Source of the DNA: Chryseobacterium indoltheticum
Lineage (GTDB): Bacteria; Bacteroidota; Bacteroidia; Flavobacteriales; Weeksellaceae
DNA length: 64,000 nucleotides
Assembly: GCF_003815915.1 (NCBI RefSeq)
Contig: NZ_CP033929.1
Location: forward strand, 992,001-1,056,000
Direction: 5' to 3'
Shown here: one piece after another, positions 1-9,537 of the stretch
How positions within the stretch are numbered: the first letter of the stretch is position 1
How the letters are laid out: each line of letters begins with the position of its first letter
Translations under genes and position numbers: made by a program
Notes under the pieces: model-generated
Told to the model about the DNA's origin: nothing
The model's database searches: none
The model's input: the letters and a program-made list of their open reading frames with translations, nothing else

Positions 1-903
1 AACGGCAAAAATAATCTCGTTAGTTGCATCTTGCGTATTCGTATGAAGAGCTCTGAAAACACTTTCGTAGCTAGGGTTAAGTGAATGCTCACCGCTATGA
101 TTCATAATATCTTTGGTCTCATCATAAGCAATCTGATAATACTTCTGAGGATTTGATCCCTGTGCCATTACCTGCGGGCTTCTTCTTAAAGACCAACCTG
201 CTCTTGCCAATGCAATTCTTGCTCTCAAACCTTTCACAAAACCTTTAGAGATTCTGTTGCTGGTAGTTCCTCCTTCAGATCTCCACGGCACTACAGCAGA
301 TGCTTTTGCAAGATCATCAATAATTTGCTCATAGATAACGTCACGATCTGTTTTTGGCTGGTTTTGGTCTGCAATATCAGAAGCCGGAACAAGATAGAAA
401 GGCACATCTCCCCAGTTTTTGATAAGCTCATAATAATATTGCGCTCTTAATGTTAATGCTTCACCAAGATATCTGTTCATTAATTTTTTATCATCCTCTG
501 AACCGTTTTTCATTACCGGAGATAAAGGAATGTTTTTAATGACAAGATTAGCACGCTCAATTCCGGTGTACAGCTTTCCGAAAGGATTATTCAGCTCAGT
601 ATTTGTAGGGCAAGCGCCAAACGTAGCTACACCTCTTCTATCATTACAATTGTAGCTTCCTGAAGTTCTGAAATCGTCTCCGGACTGAGGGATGATTAAA
701 GATAATCTTTGCCCGTAACCATCGTCACCACCAAGTTGAGAATAAACTCCTACCAAAGCTGAAAATGTATCTGCTGTACTGTCAAACTGTTGTTCTTCAG
801 AAACGCTTGAAAGGTTTTCGGGATTAAGAAAGTCACTACAAGAGTTTAAAAATAGTGCTCCTGCAAGACAAGTTAAAATTAATATTGATTTGCTCTTTTT
901 CAT
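1..903 (-). CDS. SusD/RagB-like nutrient-binding outer-membrane lipoprotein (partial, C-terminus beyond left edge)
   Basis: The reverse frame is open from an ATG at 903 to base 1, giving 301 codons of a protein that normally has about 500. The N-terminus is a lipoprotein signal (MKKSKSILILTCLAGALFLN) followed by the lipobox cysteine in LNSCSDFLNPE. Internal text such as RYLGEALTLRAQYYYELIKNWGDVPF and KGLRARIALARAGWS is the alpha-helical (TPR-like) pattern of SusD proteins. The family caps a SusC barrel on the cell surface and captures oligosaccharides. It starts 12 nt after the stop of the SusC gene on the same strand, so the two form a standard SusCD unit. Facing the hexuronate genes, it probably binds pectin or glucuronate-containing fragments. 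The substrate is inferred from context only. Confidence -1.
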   Translation of the reverse strand, partial: MKKSKSILILTCLAGALFLNSCSDFLNPENLSSVSEEQQFDSTADTFSALVGVYSQLGGDDGYGQRLSLIIPQSGDDFRTSGSYNCNDRRGVATFGACPTNTELNNPFGKLYTGIERANLVIKNIPLSPVMKNGSEDDKKLMNRYLGEALTLRAQYYYELIKNWGDVPFYLVPASDIADQNQPKTDRDVIYEQIIDDLAKASAVVPWRSEGGTTSNRISKGFVKGLRARIALARAGWSLRRSPQVMAQGSNPQKYYQIAYDETKDIMNHSGEHSLNPSYESVFRALHTNTQDATNEIIFAV

Positions 904-915
904 TTTTTTTAATTT

Positions 916-3912
916 TTAGAAAGTGATGTCTACTCCGGTTACATAAAAGCGGCTTCTTGGGTATGCTGCATAGTCTACTCCGGGAGTTAAAGGATTTCTT
1001 CGTGTACTAGCTTCAGGATCGTATCCAGAATATCCGGTAATTACAAACAGGTTGTTCACCGTTGCATATAATCTGAAATTTTTCACACCGATCATTTCCA
1101 ACGAACCTTTTGGTAAAGTATAACCTAGCGTTACGTTGTTTAATCTTAAGAAAGATCCGTCTTCAATACCGTAAGAGTGCAGAATGTACTGTCCTGTCGG
1201 AGGAGTCCACATGGTTGTATTTGCATTTAAAGCAGCTAATTGTGTAGGATCGTTTACCTTTACACCATTATCATCAAACCATCTCCAACGGTTGGCAACG
1301 TCTGCAGCCATATTGTTGTCTCTATATAGATACTGCGTTGTATTTTCTATCTTGTTTGCATTATATACTTTATTTCCGACAGAGAAATTAAATAATAAGC
1401 TCATATCAAAATTCTTATATCTGAATGTCTGATTAAAGCCACCATAGAATTTTGGCTGCGCACTTCCTAGCTCTTGTCTGTCTGCATCGGTAATCTGACC
1501 GTCACCGTTTATGTCTTTCAGTTTTAAATCTCCCGGTTGTACCGCTTTTGCTCCTAAAGCAATCTGGCTGCTGTTTGGAAGTCCTGCTTTTAAAGTGTAA
1601 ACTTGTGTAGCTGCATTATAATCAAAATCTGATACTTCATATCTTCCTTCAGTTACATATCCGTAATAAGTTCCTACAGCGCTACCTACCTTAGCGATAA
1701 AATCAAAACCTCCGATTCCTCCAGACTGTACCAGATAAGAATCTTGTCCTGGTGCAACACCGCTTCCAAGGCTTAAAATAGTGTTTCTATTTGCAGAAAG
1801 GTTGGCATCTATTTTCCAGTTGAAGTTTTCATTATTTACAATTACCCCTCCCATCGTAAATTCAAGACCTTTATTTCTTGTTTTACCTGAGTTTTGAAAC
1901 TGATTGGAATAACCCGGAAATGGTACTTTAGCTAAAACCAACAAATCTTTAGTATCTGTAATGTATCCGTCCACACTTCCATATAATCTACCATTGAAAA
2001 GTTCAAAATCGATCCCTGCATTTTTAGAAACAGTGGCTTCCCATTTTACATTCGGGTTAGCCTGTGTTGTAGAAACACCTGATCCCGGTGTAACGGAAGT
2101 ACCGAATACGTATCCGTTATTGGCATTTACGTTATAGAAATTTGCCCACAAATAAGAAGTAATTCTGTTGTTTCCTGAAAGACCGTAGCCTACACGAAGC
2201 TTTAACTCGTCTAACCAGTTAACATCTTTAAGGAATTTTTCTTCTTTAAGTTTCCAGGCTAATGAAGCTGCTGGAAAATATCCCCATTGGTTTCCTTTCA
2301 TAAAAACATTAGATCCGTCAGCTCTTACCGATGCTGTAAGGATATATTTATTGGCAAATATATAGTTTACACGCCCAAAGAATGATGCTAAACGATCTGG
2401 TGGTAACATCGCTGTTCTTGCAGCATCCTGTATTAATCCTGGAGGTGGAGTAGCGGCTCCGATGTTGGCAAATGCTTCATTAGGTAAAATAGATTTTGGG
2501 AACCATTTTACATAATCGTAGCTAGATTCTCCATCAGTTTGAACGGTTTCCTGACCAAGCAGGATATCCACCTTATGTTGTCCAAATTTTTTGGTATAGT
2601 TTAATGTATTGGTATTGGTGATTCTTCTGGTTTGAGATCTGTCAAGCTGCACGATTGGCATATCAGCATTGGCTCTTGCCTGAGACGTTACGCTTCCCCA
2701 AAACTGGTTGGTCGCAATATCTCTTTGTACGTAAGCGATGACCGTTCTAAAAGTTAAGTCTTTGGTAATATTATAGTTCAAATAAGTATTTAGCAACAAA
2801 TCATTGATTCTGTTGTCTCTTACTTCATTATCATTTAGAATAAGAGGATTTACAAGGTTGGTCATCGTTGAGTATGAAGGATCAAAATCATCGATCGGAA
2901 CGTTTGATCCACCTTCAAAAGGCTGGTATCTTACAGAGTTTCTCAATCTGTTGTTACTTTGTGATCCTGTACTGGAAGTACCTACCCCTGTCGTTAAAGA
3001 TCTGCTGTATCTCGCATTAATTCCAAATTTAAGCTTTTTACTGATGTCGTAATCATACTTAAAATTGGCCATGCTTCTCTTGAAGCCAGAGCTTAGCATA
3101 ATTCCGTCCTCATCTACATGATTTAGAGTAAGTGCAAAAGCTGATTTTTCAGAACCTCCGTTGATGGTTAAGTTATGTGTAAAGTTAAATGCTTCTTTAC
3201 CAAATAGCTCGTCCTGCCAGTCTCTTTTCTGAATATTCTTATATTTATCTGCAAGCTCACTGTACGTTCCATAGCGTGTAGCGAAAGAAGTAATATCTTC
3301 TGCAATTCCGTTTTTGTTGTAGAGCTCGTACTGATACAATACAAATTCATAAGGGTCTAATACAGGAAGCGTATTCATGATTTTTCTTACGCCTGTAAAA
3401 CCGTTGTAGTTAATTGTAGTTATAGCTTTCTTGCGTCCGCTTTTTGTTGTGATCAAAACAACACCGTTTGCACCTCGAGATCCATAGATAGAAGTGGAAG
3501 ATGCATCTTTCAAGACTTCAATAGACTCAATTTCTTTAGGCGAAAGAATGCTCATTGCATTATCCATTTGTACACCGTCTACGATGTAGAGCGGAGCATT
3601 ACTTCCTGTAATAGAAGTACCACCTCTTACCTTGATATCTACATCACCTCCCGGCTTACCTTCACTTGCCTGCACTTGTACACCGGCAAGTCTTCCCTGG
3701 ATAGCCTCGGCAGCAGAGTTTACCGGCATGTCTTTTAATGCTTCTCCTTTTACAGATGATACGGCATTGGTAACATCTTTTTTAGAAACTTTATTATATC
3801 CTACCAAGACAACCTCGTCGATCTTGGTTTCTTTTTCCTGGGCCATACCAAGTATGGGAAGAAGGAAAACAGTTAAATATAACCACTTTATTGATTGTAC
3901 CTTTTTATCCAT
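916..3912 (-). CDS. SusC/RagA-like TonB-dependent receptor
   Basis: 998 residues with a signal peptide ending near MAQ (residues 1-25). The plug domain follows (GRLAGVQVQASEGKPGG, IYGSRGANGVVLITTK around residues 90-160), and a long beta-barrel ends in the aromatic VTGVDITF, as expected for an outer-membrane porin. It imports oligosaccharides using TonB energy together with the SusD partner encoded just downstream. A TonB-box-like stretch (IDEVVLVGY) begins only about six residues after the predicted signal cleavage. The N-terminal carboxypeptidase-regulatory-like domain found in many SusC proteins is therefore missing. A LacI-type palindrome lies at 4035-4050, about 125 bp upstream of the start. 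Substrate assignment to pectin/uronate fragments comes from the divergent kdu/uxa genes. Confidence -1.
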   Translation of the reverse strand: MDKKVQSIKWLYLTVFLLPILGMAQEKETKIDEVVLVGYNKVSKKDVTNAVSSVKGEALKDMPVNSAAEAIQGRLAGVQVQASEGKPGGDVDIKVRGGTSITGSNAPLYIVDGVQMDNAMSILSPKEIESIEVLKDASSTSIYGSRGANGVVLITTKSGRKKAITTINYNGFTGVRKIMNTLPVLDPYEFVLYQYELYNKNGIAEDITSFATRYGTYSELADKYKNIQKRDWQDELFGKEAFNFTHNLTINGGSEKSAFALTLNHVDEDGIMLSSGFKRSMANFKYDYDISKKLKFGINARYSRSLTTGVGTSSTGSQSNNRLRNSVRYQPFEGGSNVPIDDFDPSYSTMTNLVNPLILNDNEVRDNRINDLLLNTYLNYNITKDLTFRTVIAYVQRDIATNQFWGSVTSQARANADMPIVQLDRSQTRRITNTNTLNYTKKFGQHKVDILLGQETVQTDGESSYDYVKWFPKSILPNEAFANIGAATPPPGLIQDAARTAMLPPDRLASFFGRVNYIFANKYILTASVRADGSNVFMKGNQWGYFPAASLAWKLKEEKFLKDVNWLDELKLRVGYGLSGNNRITSYLWANFYNVNANNGYVFGTSVTPGSGVSTTQANPNVKWEATVSKNAGIDFELFNGRLYGSVDGYITDTKDLLVLAKVPFPGYSNQFQNSGKTRNKGLEFTMGGVIVNNENFNWKIDANLSANRNTILSLGSGVAPGQDSYLVQSGGIGGFDFIAKVGSAVGTYYGYVTEGRYEVSDFDYNAATQVYTLKAGLPNSSQIALGAKAVQPGDLKLKDINGDGQITDADRQELGSAQPKFYGGFNQTFRYKNFDMSLLFNFSVGNKVYNANKIENTTQYLYRDNNMAADVANRWRWFDDNGVKVNDPTQLAALNANTTMWTPPTGQYILHSYGIEDGSFLRLNNVTLGYTLPKGSLEMIGVKNFRLYATVNNLFVITGYSGYDPEASTRRNPLTPGVDYAAYPRSRFYVTGVDITF

Positions 3913-4034
3913 TTATTGTATCCTTATATAGTTTAATGTGTGGTTTGAGAAGCCAATAACTTCTCTAGTTTTTCTTTGTGGATTTTTAAGTATTCTGTTT
4001 TTAGGAATATTTTTATTATATACGCTTTTTTGAG

Positions 4035-4050
4035 TGCAATCGATTGCGTA
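4035..4050. promoter_or_regulatory. LacI-family operator-like palindrome upstream of susC
   Basis: TGCAATCGATTGCGTA contains the perfect 12-bp palindrome GCAATCGATTGC, the form typical of LacI/GalR-family operators. A near-identical site precedes kduI at 4722-4737. A LacI-type regulator is encoded at 18490-19518. Binding is inferred. Confidence -1.
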
Positions 4051-4721
4051 ATTAATCTTAATAAAATATCTTGGCTTCTAAACTAATATTATTTTTCATT
4101 ACGCAAAGAAAAAAATGTTATTTTTTCATTAATTTGACTGTTTAATTTGTTAATACATACAAAATTTAAAATTTGTATTACGTCTTAATTAATTGTTATT
4201 CAGTAATTTATGTTTGTATTTCTTTTTTCTTTTAAATACTTAAAAAAGTGAAAATAATCTGATGTTTAATGATTGTAATTGTATAAAATTAAGCTAAATC
4301 ATAGCTTTTTAATCTATTTAAAACTCCCAAAAAGTAGCGGCAAAAACTATTTTTGATTACTTAGTCTGATTTTTATCATCTTTTTCGTTCTGAAAAACTT
4401 GTGTATTTTATAAATGATAGAAATTGTGTTAAATTGTGATTCTGGATATATTAATTTTCTCATATCCTTATTTATATAGCAATGTCAAATTTATTCACAT
4501 ATTAATTGGCATGATTTTTATATTCTTAAGTGTTTGTTGACTTATTTCGTTAAAAAATTCAACTTCTGTTATCTTAAAATTCTCTAGATTTTTTCATATT
4601 ATTAATTTTAATTACTTGTAAATCAATTAATTTAAAATTTAAATTAATTTTTTGTTAACCGAATACATATATTCTATATATTTAACAACAAGTATTTCTG
4701 TGGAATTTCAGTGTAATTTAA

Positions 4722-4737
4722 TGCAATCGATTACGCA
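4722..4737. promoter_or_regulatory. LacI-family operator-like palindrome upstream of kduI
   Basis: TGCAATCGATTACGCA lies about 50 bp before the kduI start and differs little from the site in front of susC. It sits about 20 bp downstream of a possible -7 element (TATTTCTG, 4693-4700), a position where a bound repressor would block early transcription. That arrangement is inferred from spacing. Confidence -1.
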
Positions 4738-4787
4738 AATGTTTAACAGGTTTTTAGAAACCGTAATTTAAGTTTAAAATCTAGAGT

Positions 4788-5624
4788 ATGACAAAATCAG
4801 AATTTCGTTACGCCCATCATCCTGAAGATGTAAAAAAATATACAACTGAAGACCTGAGAAGGGAGTTTTTGATGAATGATTTATTTAATGAAGATCAAAT
4901 CAATGTAGTGTATTCTATGTACGACAGAATGATCGTAGGTGGTGCAATGCCTGTAAAAAGTGCGTTGAAACTGGAGCCTACTGATGATCTGAAGGCAGAG
5001 AACTTCTTAGACAGAAGAGAATTGGGAATCATCAACGTTGGCGCTGCCGGAAAGGTAACAGTTGACGGAGAAGTTTTCGAGCTTGGAAACAAAGAAGCTT
5101 TGTATATAGGAAAAGGGACAAAAGATGTTGTTTTTGAAAACGGAAATGAAGGTCAGACTTTATTCTATTTCAATTCTGCACCTGCGCATCACACTTTCCC
5201 TACAAAGAAAATCACAAAAAATGAAGCTGAAATTGTAGAGTTAGGCGAAGCAAAATACGCAAACAGACGTACCATCAACAAGTTGATTGTTAACAGTGTA
5301 TTGGAGACTTGCCAGCTGCAAATGGGAATGACCGAGTTGCACGAAGGAAGTGTGTGGAACACGATGCCTTCTCACACGCATACCCGAAGAATGGAAGCTT
5401 ATTTTTATTTTGATTTGGAAGAAGGGCAGACTGTAAGTCACTTTTTAGGACAGCCTCACGAAACCCGTCATGTTTTCATGCAAAATAATCAGGCGGTTTT
5501 GTCTCCGGAATGGTCTATTCACTCAGGAGTTGGTACTTCCAACTACACATTTATCTGGGGAATGGCAGGAGAAAATATGGATTATGGCGATATGGACGCT
5601 GTCAAAACTAACGAACTAAAGTAA
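4788..5624 (+). CDS. kduI: 5-dehydro-4-deoxy-D-glucuronate isomerase (KduI)
   Basis: KduI converts 5-keto-4-deoxyuronate, released from unsaturated pectin ends, to 2,5-diketo-3-deoxygluconate. The protein has 278 residues, the same length as E. coli KduI. The zinc-binding cupin motif SHTHTRRMEAYFYF is complete. The expected ligands fall at His196, His198, Glu203 and His245, the same positions as in the E. coli enzyme. It is the first gene of a tight kduI-kduD-uxaC run, 10 nt ahead of kduD, and is preceded by a LacI-like operator. Identification is secure. Confidence -1.
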   Translation: MTKSEFRYAHHPEDVKKYTTEDLRREFLMNDLFNEDQINVVYSMYDRMIVGGAMPVKSALKLEPTDDLKAENFLDRRELGIINVGAAGKVTVDGEVFELGNKEALYIGKGTKDVVFENGNEGQTLFYFNSAPAHHTFPTKKITKNEAEIVELGEAKYANRRTINKLIVNSVLETCQLQMGMTELHEGSVWNTMPSHTHTRRMEAYFYFDLEEGQTVSHFLGQPHETRHVFMQNNQAVLSPEWSIHSGVGTSNYTFIWGMAGENMDYGDMDAVKTNELK

Positions 5625-5634
5625 TTTTTTCTAC

Positions 5635-6417
5635 ATGAATTTATTCGATTTATCCGGAAAAGTAGCCGTTGTAACCGGCGGTACTCACGGATTAGGAATG
5701 GCAATGGCTGAAGGTCTTGCCTCTGCAGGTGCTGAATTGGCAATCACAAGTACAACGCCATCAAAATTAGAGGAAGCTTTAAACTATTATCACTCTAAAG
5801 GATATAGTGCAACCGGTTACCTTTTTGATGTGACCGACGAATTGGAAGCTGCTCAGAAAGTAGCATTAATGCTTGCTACACATGGGAAAATAGACATCTT
5901 AGTCAATAATGCGGGAATCATCAAACGTGTTCCGGCTTTAGAGATGGATGTTGCAGACTTTAGAAAAGTAATCGATGTAGATCTTACCGGACCTTTCATC
6001 ATGTCTCAATTGGTTGGGAAGCACATGATCAAAAGACAATCTGGTAAAATTATCAATATTTGCTCTATGATGAGTGAGCTTGGCCGTGACAATGTAGTAG
6101 CGTATGCTTCTGCAAAAGGCGGACTTAAAATGCTTACCAAAAATTTAGCAACAGAATGGGCAAAACACAATATTCAGGTGAATGGTATCGGTCCAGGATA
6201 TTTTGCGACAACCCAAACAGAACCAATCAGAGTAGACGGTCATCCGTTTAACGATTTTATCATCAGCAGAACTCCGGAAGGAAGATGGGGGAACCCAGAA
6301 GATCTTGCAGGAACGGCTATTTTCTTAGCTTCAGATGCAAGCAGATTTATCAACGGACACATTATCTATGTGGACGGAGGTATTTTGGCGACCATCGGGA
6401 AACCTGCTAATGAATAA
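5635..6417 (+). CDS. kduD: 2-dehydro-3-deoxy-D-gluconate 5-dehydrogenase (KduD), SDR family
   Basis: Short-chain dehydrogenase of 260 residues. The cofactor loop TGGTHGLG is at residues 14-21, NNAG at 91-94, catalytic Ser144 in NICSMM and the Y157-x3-K161 pair in YASAK. It reduces 2,5-diketo-3-deoxygluconate, the product of KduI, to KDG. Its position directly after kduI supports this specific role rather than a generic gluconate 5-dehydrogenase. Only 18 nt separate its stop from uxaC, so the three genes are probably co-transcribed. Confidence -1.
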   Translation: MNLFDLSGKVAVVTGGTHGLGMAMAEGLASAGAELAITSTTPSKLEEALNYYHSKGYSATGYLFDVTDELEAAQKVALMLATHGKIDILVNNAGIIKRVPALEMDVADFRKVIDVDLTGPFIMSQLVGKHMIKRQSGKIINICSMMSELGRDNVVAYASAKGGLKMLTKNLATEWAKHNIQVNGIGPGYFATTQTEPIRVDGHPFNDFIISRTPEGRWGNPEDLAGTAIFLASDASRFINGHIIYVDGGILATIGKPANE

Positions 6418-6435
6418 CACAAGAATTTTACTAGA

Positions 6436-7833
6436 ATGAAATCTTTTATTACAGATAATTTTTTATTACAAAATAAATACGCGGAAGAATTATACTTCAA
6501 CTTCGCAGAAAAACAGCCGATTATCGATTATCACAATCACTTGATTCCAAAAGATATCGCTGAAAATACGGTTTTCGAAAATATTTCTAAAGTCTGGATT
6601 GCAGGCGATCATTACAAATGGCGTGCAATGCGCACAATGGGAGTGAACGAAAAATTCATCACGGGCGACGCTTCTGACAAAGAGAAATTTGAAGCCTGGG
6701 CAAAAACGGTTCCTTACACGTTGAGAAATCCTTTGTACCACTGGACGCATTTAGAATTAAAGCGTTATTTCGGAATTGATGAATTGTTAAACGAAAAAAA
6801 CGCATCAGATATTTACGACAACATCACGGCACAGCTTCAGACTCCTGAAAAGTCGACAAGAGGTTTGCTGAAAATGATGAACGTAGAATCTTTGTGTACG
6901 ACAGAAGATCCGATTGATGTTTTAAATTACCATCAGGATTTAGCGAAAAGCGATTTCAGCATTAAAGTAAGTACAGCTTTCCGTCCGGATAAAGCAATTT
7001 TAATTGAAAATCACAACTTCGCAGATTATATTTCTAAATTAGGAGAATCGGCTGGAATTGAGATCAATTCTTACCAGACTTTGTGCGATGCTTTATTAAA
7101 AAGAGTAGAATATTTCCACGAAAACGGATGCAGACTCTGCGACCATGGATTGAATAATATTTCCTTCGAAGAAGCTTCAGAAGCTGAAGTGAGCGCGATC
7201 TTCAATGATAAAATTTCAGGAAAAGTAATCGCTGAAAAGCAGGTAAATCAGTTTAAAACTGCCATTTTACTTTTCTTAGGCGAGACATATCACAAATTTG
7301 GATGGGTTCAGCAGTTTCATTTGGGAGCTTTGAGAAACAACAACGAAAGAATGCACAGAATCTTGGGTCCTGATACAGGATGGGATTCTATCGGTGACTT
7401 CGTACAGGCTGAAACTTTGTCTAAATTGCTAAATGCTTTAGACGGAAAAGACAAACTGACCAAAACAATTCTATATAACTTAAATCCTGCCGACAACGAA
7501 ATTTTCGCAACAATGATCGGGAATTTTAATGACGGCAGTATCAAAGGAAAGGTGCAATTTGGTTCGGGCTGGTGGTTTTTGGATCAGAAAGACGGAATGA
7601 TCAAGCAGATGAATGCCCTTTCAAACATGGGATTAATCAGCTGTTTCGTTGGAATGTTGACAGATTCCAGAAGTTTCTTATCTTACCCGAGACACGAATA
7701 CTTCAGAAGAGTTTTGTGTAATCTTTTCGGTGAAGAAATGAAAAACGGCGAATTGCCGGATGATATGGAACTGATCGGGAAAACCATTTCCGATATCTGT
7801 TATCATAATGCTAAAAATTATTTCGATTTTTAA
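6436..7833 (+). CDS. uxaC: Glucuronate/galacturonate isomerase (UxaC)
   Basis: 465 residues, normal for the family. UxaC isomerises D-galacturonate to tagaturonate and D-glucuronate to fructuronate. It belongs to the amidohydrolase-like fold, with the DYHNHL motif at residues 31-36 supplying the paired histidines. The C-terminal signature is also present (GSGWWFLDQKDGM, then LTDSRSFLSYPRHEYFRR). It closes the kduI-kduD-uxaC unit. Further steps are encoded downstream by uxaB and uxaA for the galacturonate branch. No uxuA/uxuB for the glucuronate branch is visible in the window. Confidence -1.
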   Translation: MKSFITDNFLLQNKYAEELYFNFAEKQPIIDYHNHLIPKDIAENTVFENISKVWIAGDHYKWRAMRTMGVNEKFITGDASDKEKFEAWAKTVPYTLRNPLYHWTHLELKRYFGIDELLNEKNASDIYDNITAQLQTPEKSTRGLLKMMNVESLCTTEDPIDVLNYHQDLAKSDFSIKVSTAFRPDKAILIENHNFADYISKLGESAGIEINSYQTLCDALLKRVEYFHENGCRLCDHGLNNISFEEASEAEVSAIFNDKISGKVIAEKQVNQFKTAILLFLGETYHKFGWVQQFHLGALRNNNERMHRILGPDTGWDSIGDFVQAETLSKLLNALDGKDKLTKTILYNLNPADNEIFATMIGNFNDGSIKGKVQFGSGWWFLDQKDGMIKQMNALSNMGLISCFVGMLTDSRSFLSYPRHEYFRRVLCNLFGEEMKNGELPDDMELIGKTISDICYHNAKNYFDF

Positions 7834-8152
7834 ATTCGAATTAAATAAATTCAATTTTAAACCATTAAGGAAATTAAAAGGTTAAGTTTTATTAAGTTAA
7901 AATCTAAGATTTTATTAAACAGGCTGCTTAAAGCGAAGCTCAACTTAAAAAATCTTTAAAACTTATAAATCTTAATGGTTTAAAAAAACAATAATTTACA
8001 TATCTGCAATTTTTCTCAACTTGAAAAATCCTTGTGAGCATGCGTGAGTAGAACGCCTTTGTGAACTTAAAAATATACATCAAGTTTTAAAAGAAAATCT
8101 TAGCGCACTTTGCGTTTAAATAACAGCAGATATTAAAAAGAGTATTTAAAAT
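7834..8152. repeat. Intergenic region with a long imperfect inverted repeat and a CTTTGCG-type repeat
   Basis: No gene is seen. AAACCATTAAGG near 7859 is mirrored by CTTAATGGTTT near 7971, and the AT-rich flanks pair further inward, giving an element of roughly 130 bp. At 8099-8125 is AGCGCACTTTGCGTTTAAA, which recurs before uxaB (11880-11903) in the variant GCGGACTTTGCGTTTAAA. These look like dispersed flavobacterial intergenic repeats. Confidence -1.
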
Positions 8153-9160
8153 ATGGCTAGCAAAATACTTACTTTCGGTGAAGTAATCATGAGGCTTTCA
8201 CCTCCCGGAAACAAAACGATGAAACAGAGCCACGAAATGGAATTCTTTTTCGGCGGAACTGAGCTCAACGTAGCTTCTTCATTGGCGACAATGGGTTGCG
8301 ATGTAACGCACATCAGCAATGTTTCTGACGATTTTGTGGGAGAATCAGCCTTGTCTTTCATTAAAAGTTTCGGGATTGATACGACTTTCATTAATAAAAA
8401 TGAACATCCTTTAGGGTTGTATTTCCTTGAAGTAGGTTCATCGGTTCGTGCGAGCAGAATTGCTTACAACAGACTAAATGGTTCTTTTGCAAACATCAAA
8501 CCCGAACAGATCGACTGGAAAAAAGCTTTGGAAGGTTGTGACTATTTTCACTGGACAGGCATCAGCCCGGGAATCTCTGAAGGTGCTTACGAAACTTTGA
8601 AAGAAGGTTTATTGACTGCCAGAGAAATGGGAATTGAAGTGACAACCGATCCTGCTTACCGTTCCAACCTTTGGAAATATGGTAAAAACGGAAACGAAGT
8701 TTTAAAAGAACTGGTTTCTTACTCAACCATTTTCATCGGTGGTGTAAATGAGATTAATGAAATTCTGGGAACTCAGTTTTCTTCAGATCAGCAAGGTTTC
8801 ATAGAAGCTTGTGAAGAATTAAAAAAACAATGTCCATCCATTCATAAAATCTTCGATAAAATAAGAATAGGCGTTACGGCAAGTTCTCAGCAAACGCAGG
8901 GAAGAGCTTTAATTAACGGAAATTATTTTGAAACAAAATTTTTAGAAATAGACCAAGTCGTTGACAGAATCGGAACGGGAGATGCTTTTGCCGCAGGTTT
9001 GATTTATGGACTACTAAATTTCGATGATGAGAAAGCTTTAAATTTTGCCAACGCAGCCTGTGCCATCAAACACACCATTTTAGGCGACATCAATTACTGT
9101 AGCGCAGAAGATATTCTCGAAGTAATGGCCGGAAATTCAGGAGGACGCATTAAAAGGTAG
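8153..9160 (+). CDS. kdgK: 2-keto-3-deoxygluconate kinase (PfkB family)
   Basis: 335-residue PfkB-family sugar kinase. The N-terminal substrate region has FGGTELNVASSLATMG (residues 33-48), and the C-terminal signature DRIGTGDAFAAG (271-282) contains the catalytic Asp277. It phosphorylates KDG, the meeting point of the KduI/KduD and UxaC/UxaB/UxaA branches, to 2-keto-3-deoxy-6-phosphogluconate for the aldolase encoded next. It is separated from neighbours by repeat-rich gaps of over 300 bp on both sides, so it may have its own promoter. Substrate specificity within PfkB is inferred from the pathway context, which is strong. Confidence -1.
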   Translation: MASKILTFGEVIMRLSPPGNKTMKQSHEMEFFFGGTELNVASSLATMGCDVTHISNVSDDFVGESALSFIKSFGIDTTFINKNEHPLGLYFLEVGSSVRASRIAYNRLNGSFANIKPEQIDWKKALEGCDYFHWTGISPGISEGAYETLKEGLLTAREMGIEVTTDPAYRSNLWKYGKNGNEVLKELVSYSTIFIGGVNEINEILGTQFSSDQQGFIEACEELKKQCPSIHKIFDKIRIGVTASSQQTQGRALINGNYFETKFLEIDQVVDRIGTGDAFAAGLIYGLLNFDDEKALNFANAACAIKHTILGDINYCSAEDILEVMAGNSGGRIKR

Positions 9161-9537
9161 TTTTTTGCTTTTGGCTGTTAGCTTTTGGCAATTGGCTCAA
9201 GAGGCTTTCAAAATATAAGCAGTCATTATATTTAAAATTTAATGGTCTTTTATAGGCGAAGCGGCTCTGTGAAACTAAAAAACAGTCAGCAATAAAAATC
9301 TTTGTGAACTTCATGTTCCAAAAAATAGCATAGAAAGTCCCAACGGGACGATTTAACAAAGGATAGGATAAAATCCTATCAAATAAAATTTAAACAATAA
9401 AAATTCAATTTTCTTCTTTAACCCCGACCCTAAAGGGAGGAAGAAAATGGAATTTTAGTAAGTCCCTAGCAGGACAGCATACCAAAGGATGGATAAAACG
9501 CCATCAAAGATTATTTTAACAAAATAATTAAAACAAA
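9161..9537. repeat. Repeat-filled gap between kdgK and kdgA
   Basis: No ORF is supported. The gap starts with two GCTTTTGGC copies near 9166-9188. Two related elements follow at 9336-9383 and 9461-9509, each starting with a GTCCC/GGGAC or GTCC/GGAC mini-palindrome and continuing into AAAGGAT..GATAAAA..ATCAAA. Between them (9400-9457) lies a hairpin whose loop core is ACCCCGACCCTAAAGGG. The related hairpins are described separately. Confidence -1.
9400..9457. repeat. Hairpin with conserved CCCTTTAGGGTCGGGG core, copy 1
   Basis: AAATTCAATTTTCTT pairs with AAGAAAATGGAATTT around the core CCCCGACCCTAAAGGG at 9422-9437, which is the reverse complement of the core in copies 2 and 3. One stem mismatch is visible. 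The stem sequence is unrelated to those of the other copies. Confidence -1.

Larger units (their letters stand above)
3913..4787. other. Long AT-rich divergent intergenic region between susC and kduI
   Basis: This 875-bp stretch holds no convincing ORF. It contains two LacI-type palindromes, one near each divergent gene (4035-4050 and 4722-4737), and a perfect AT-only palindrome at 4625-4649 (two 12-bp arms around one base). A TATTTCTG at 4693-4700 resembles the flavobacterial -7 element for kduI. The length and the two operator-like sites suggest a control region for both divergent units. Confidence -1.
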
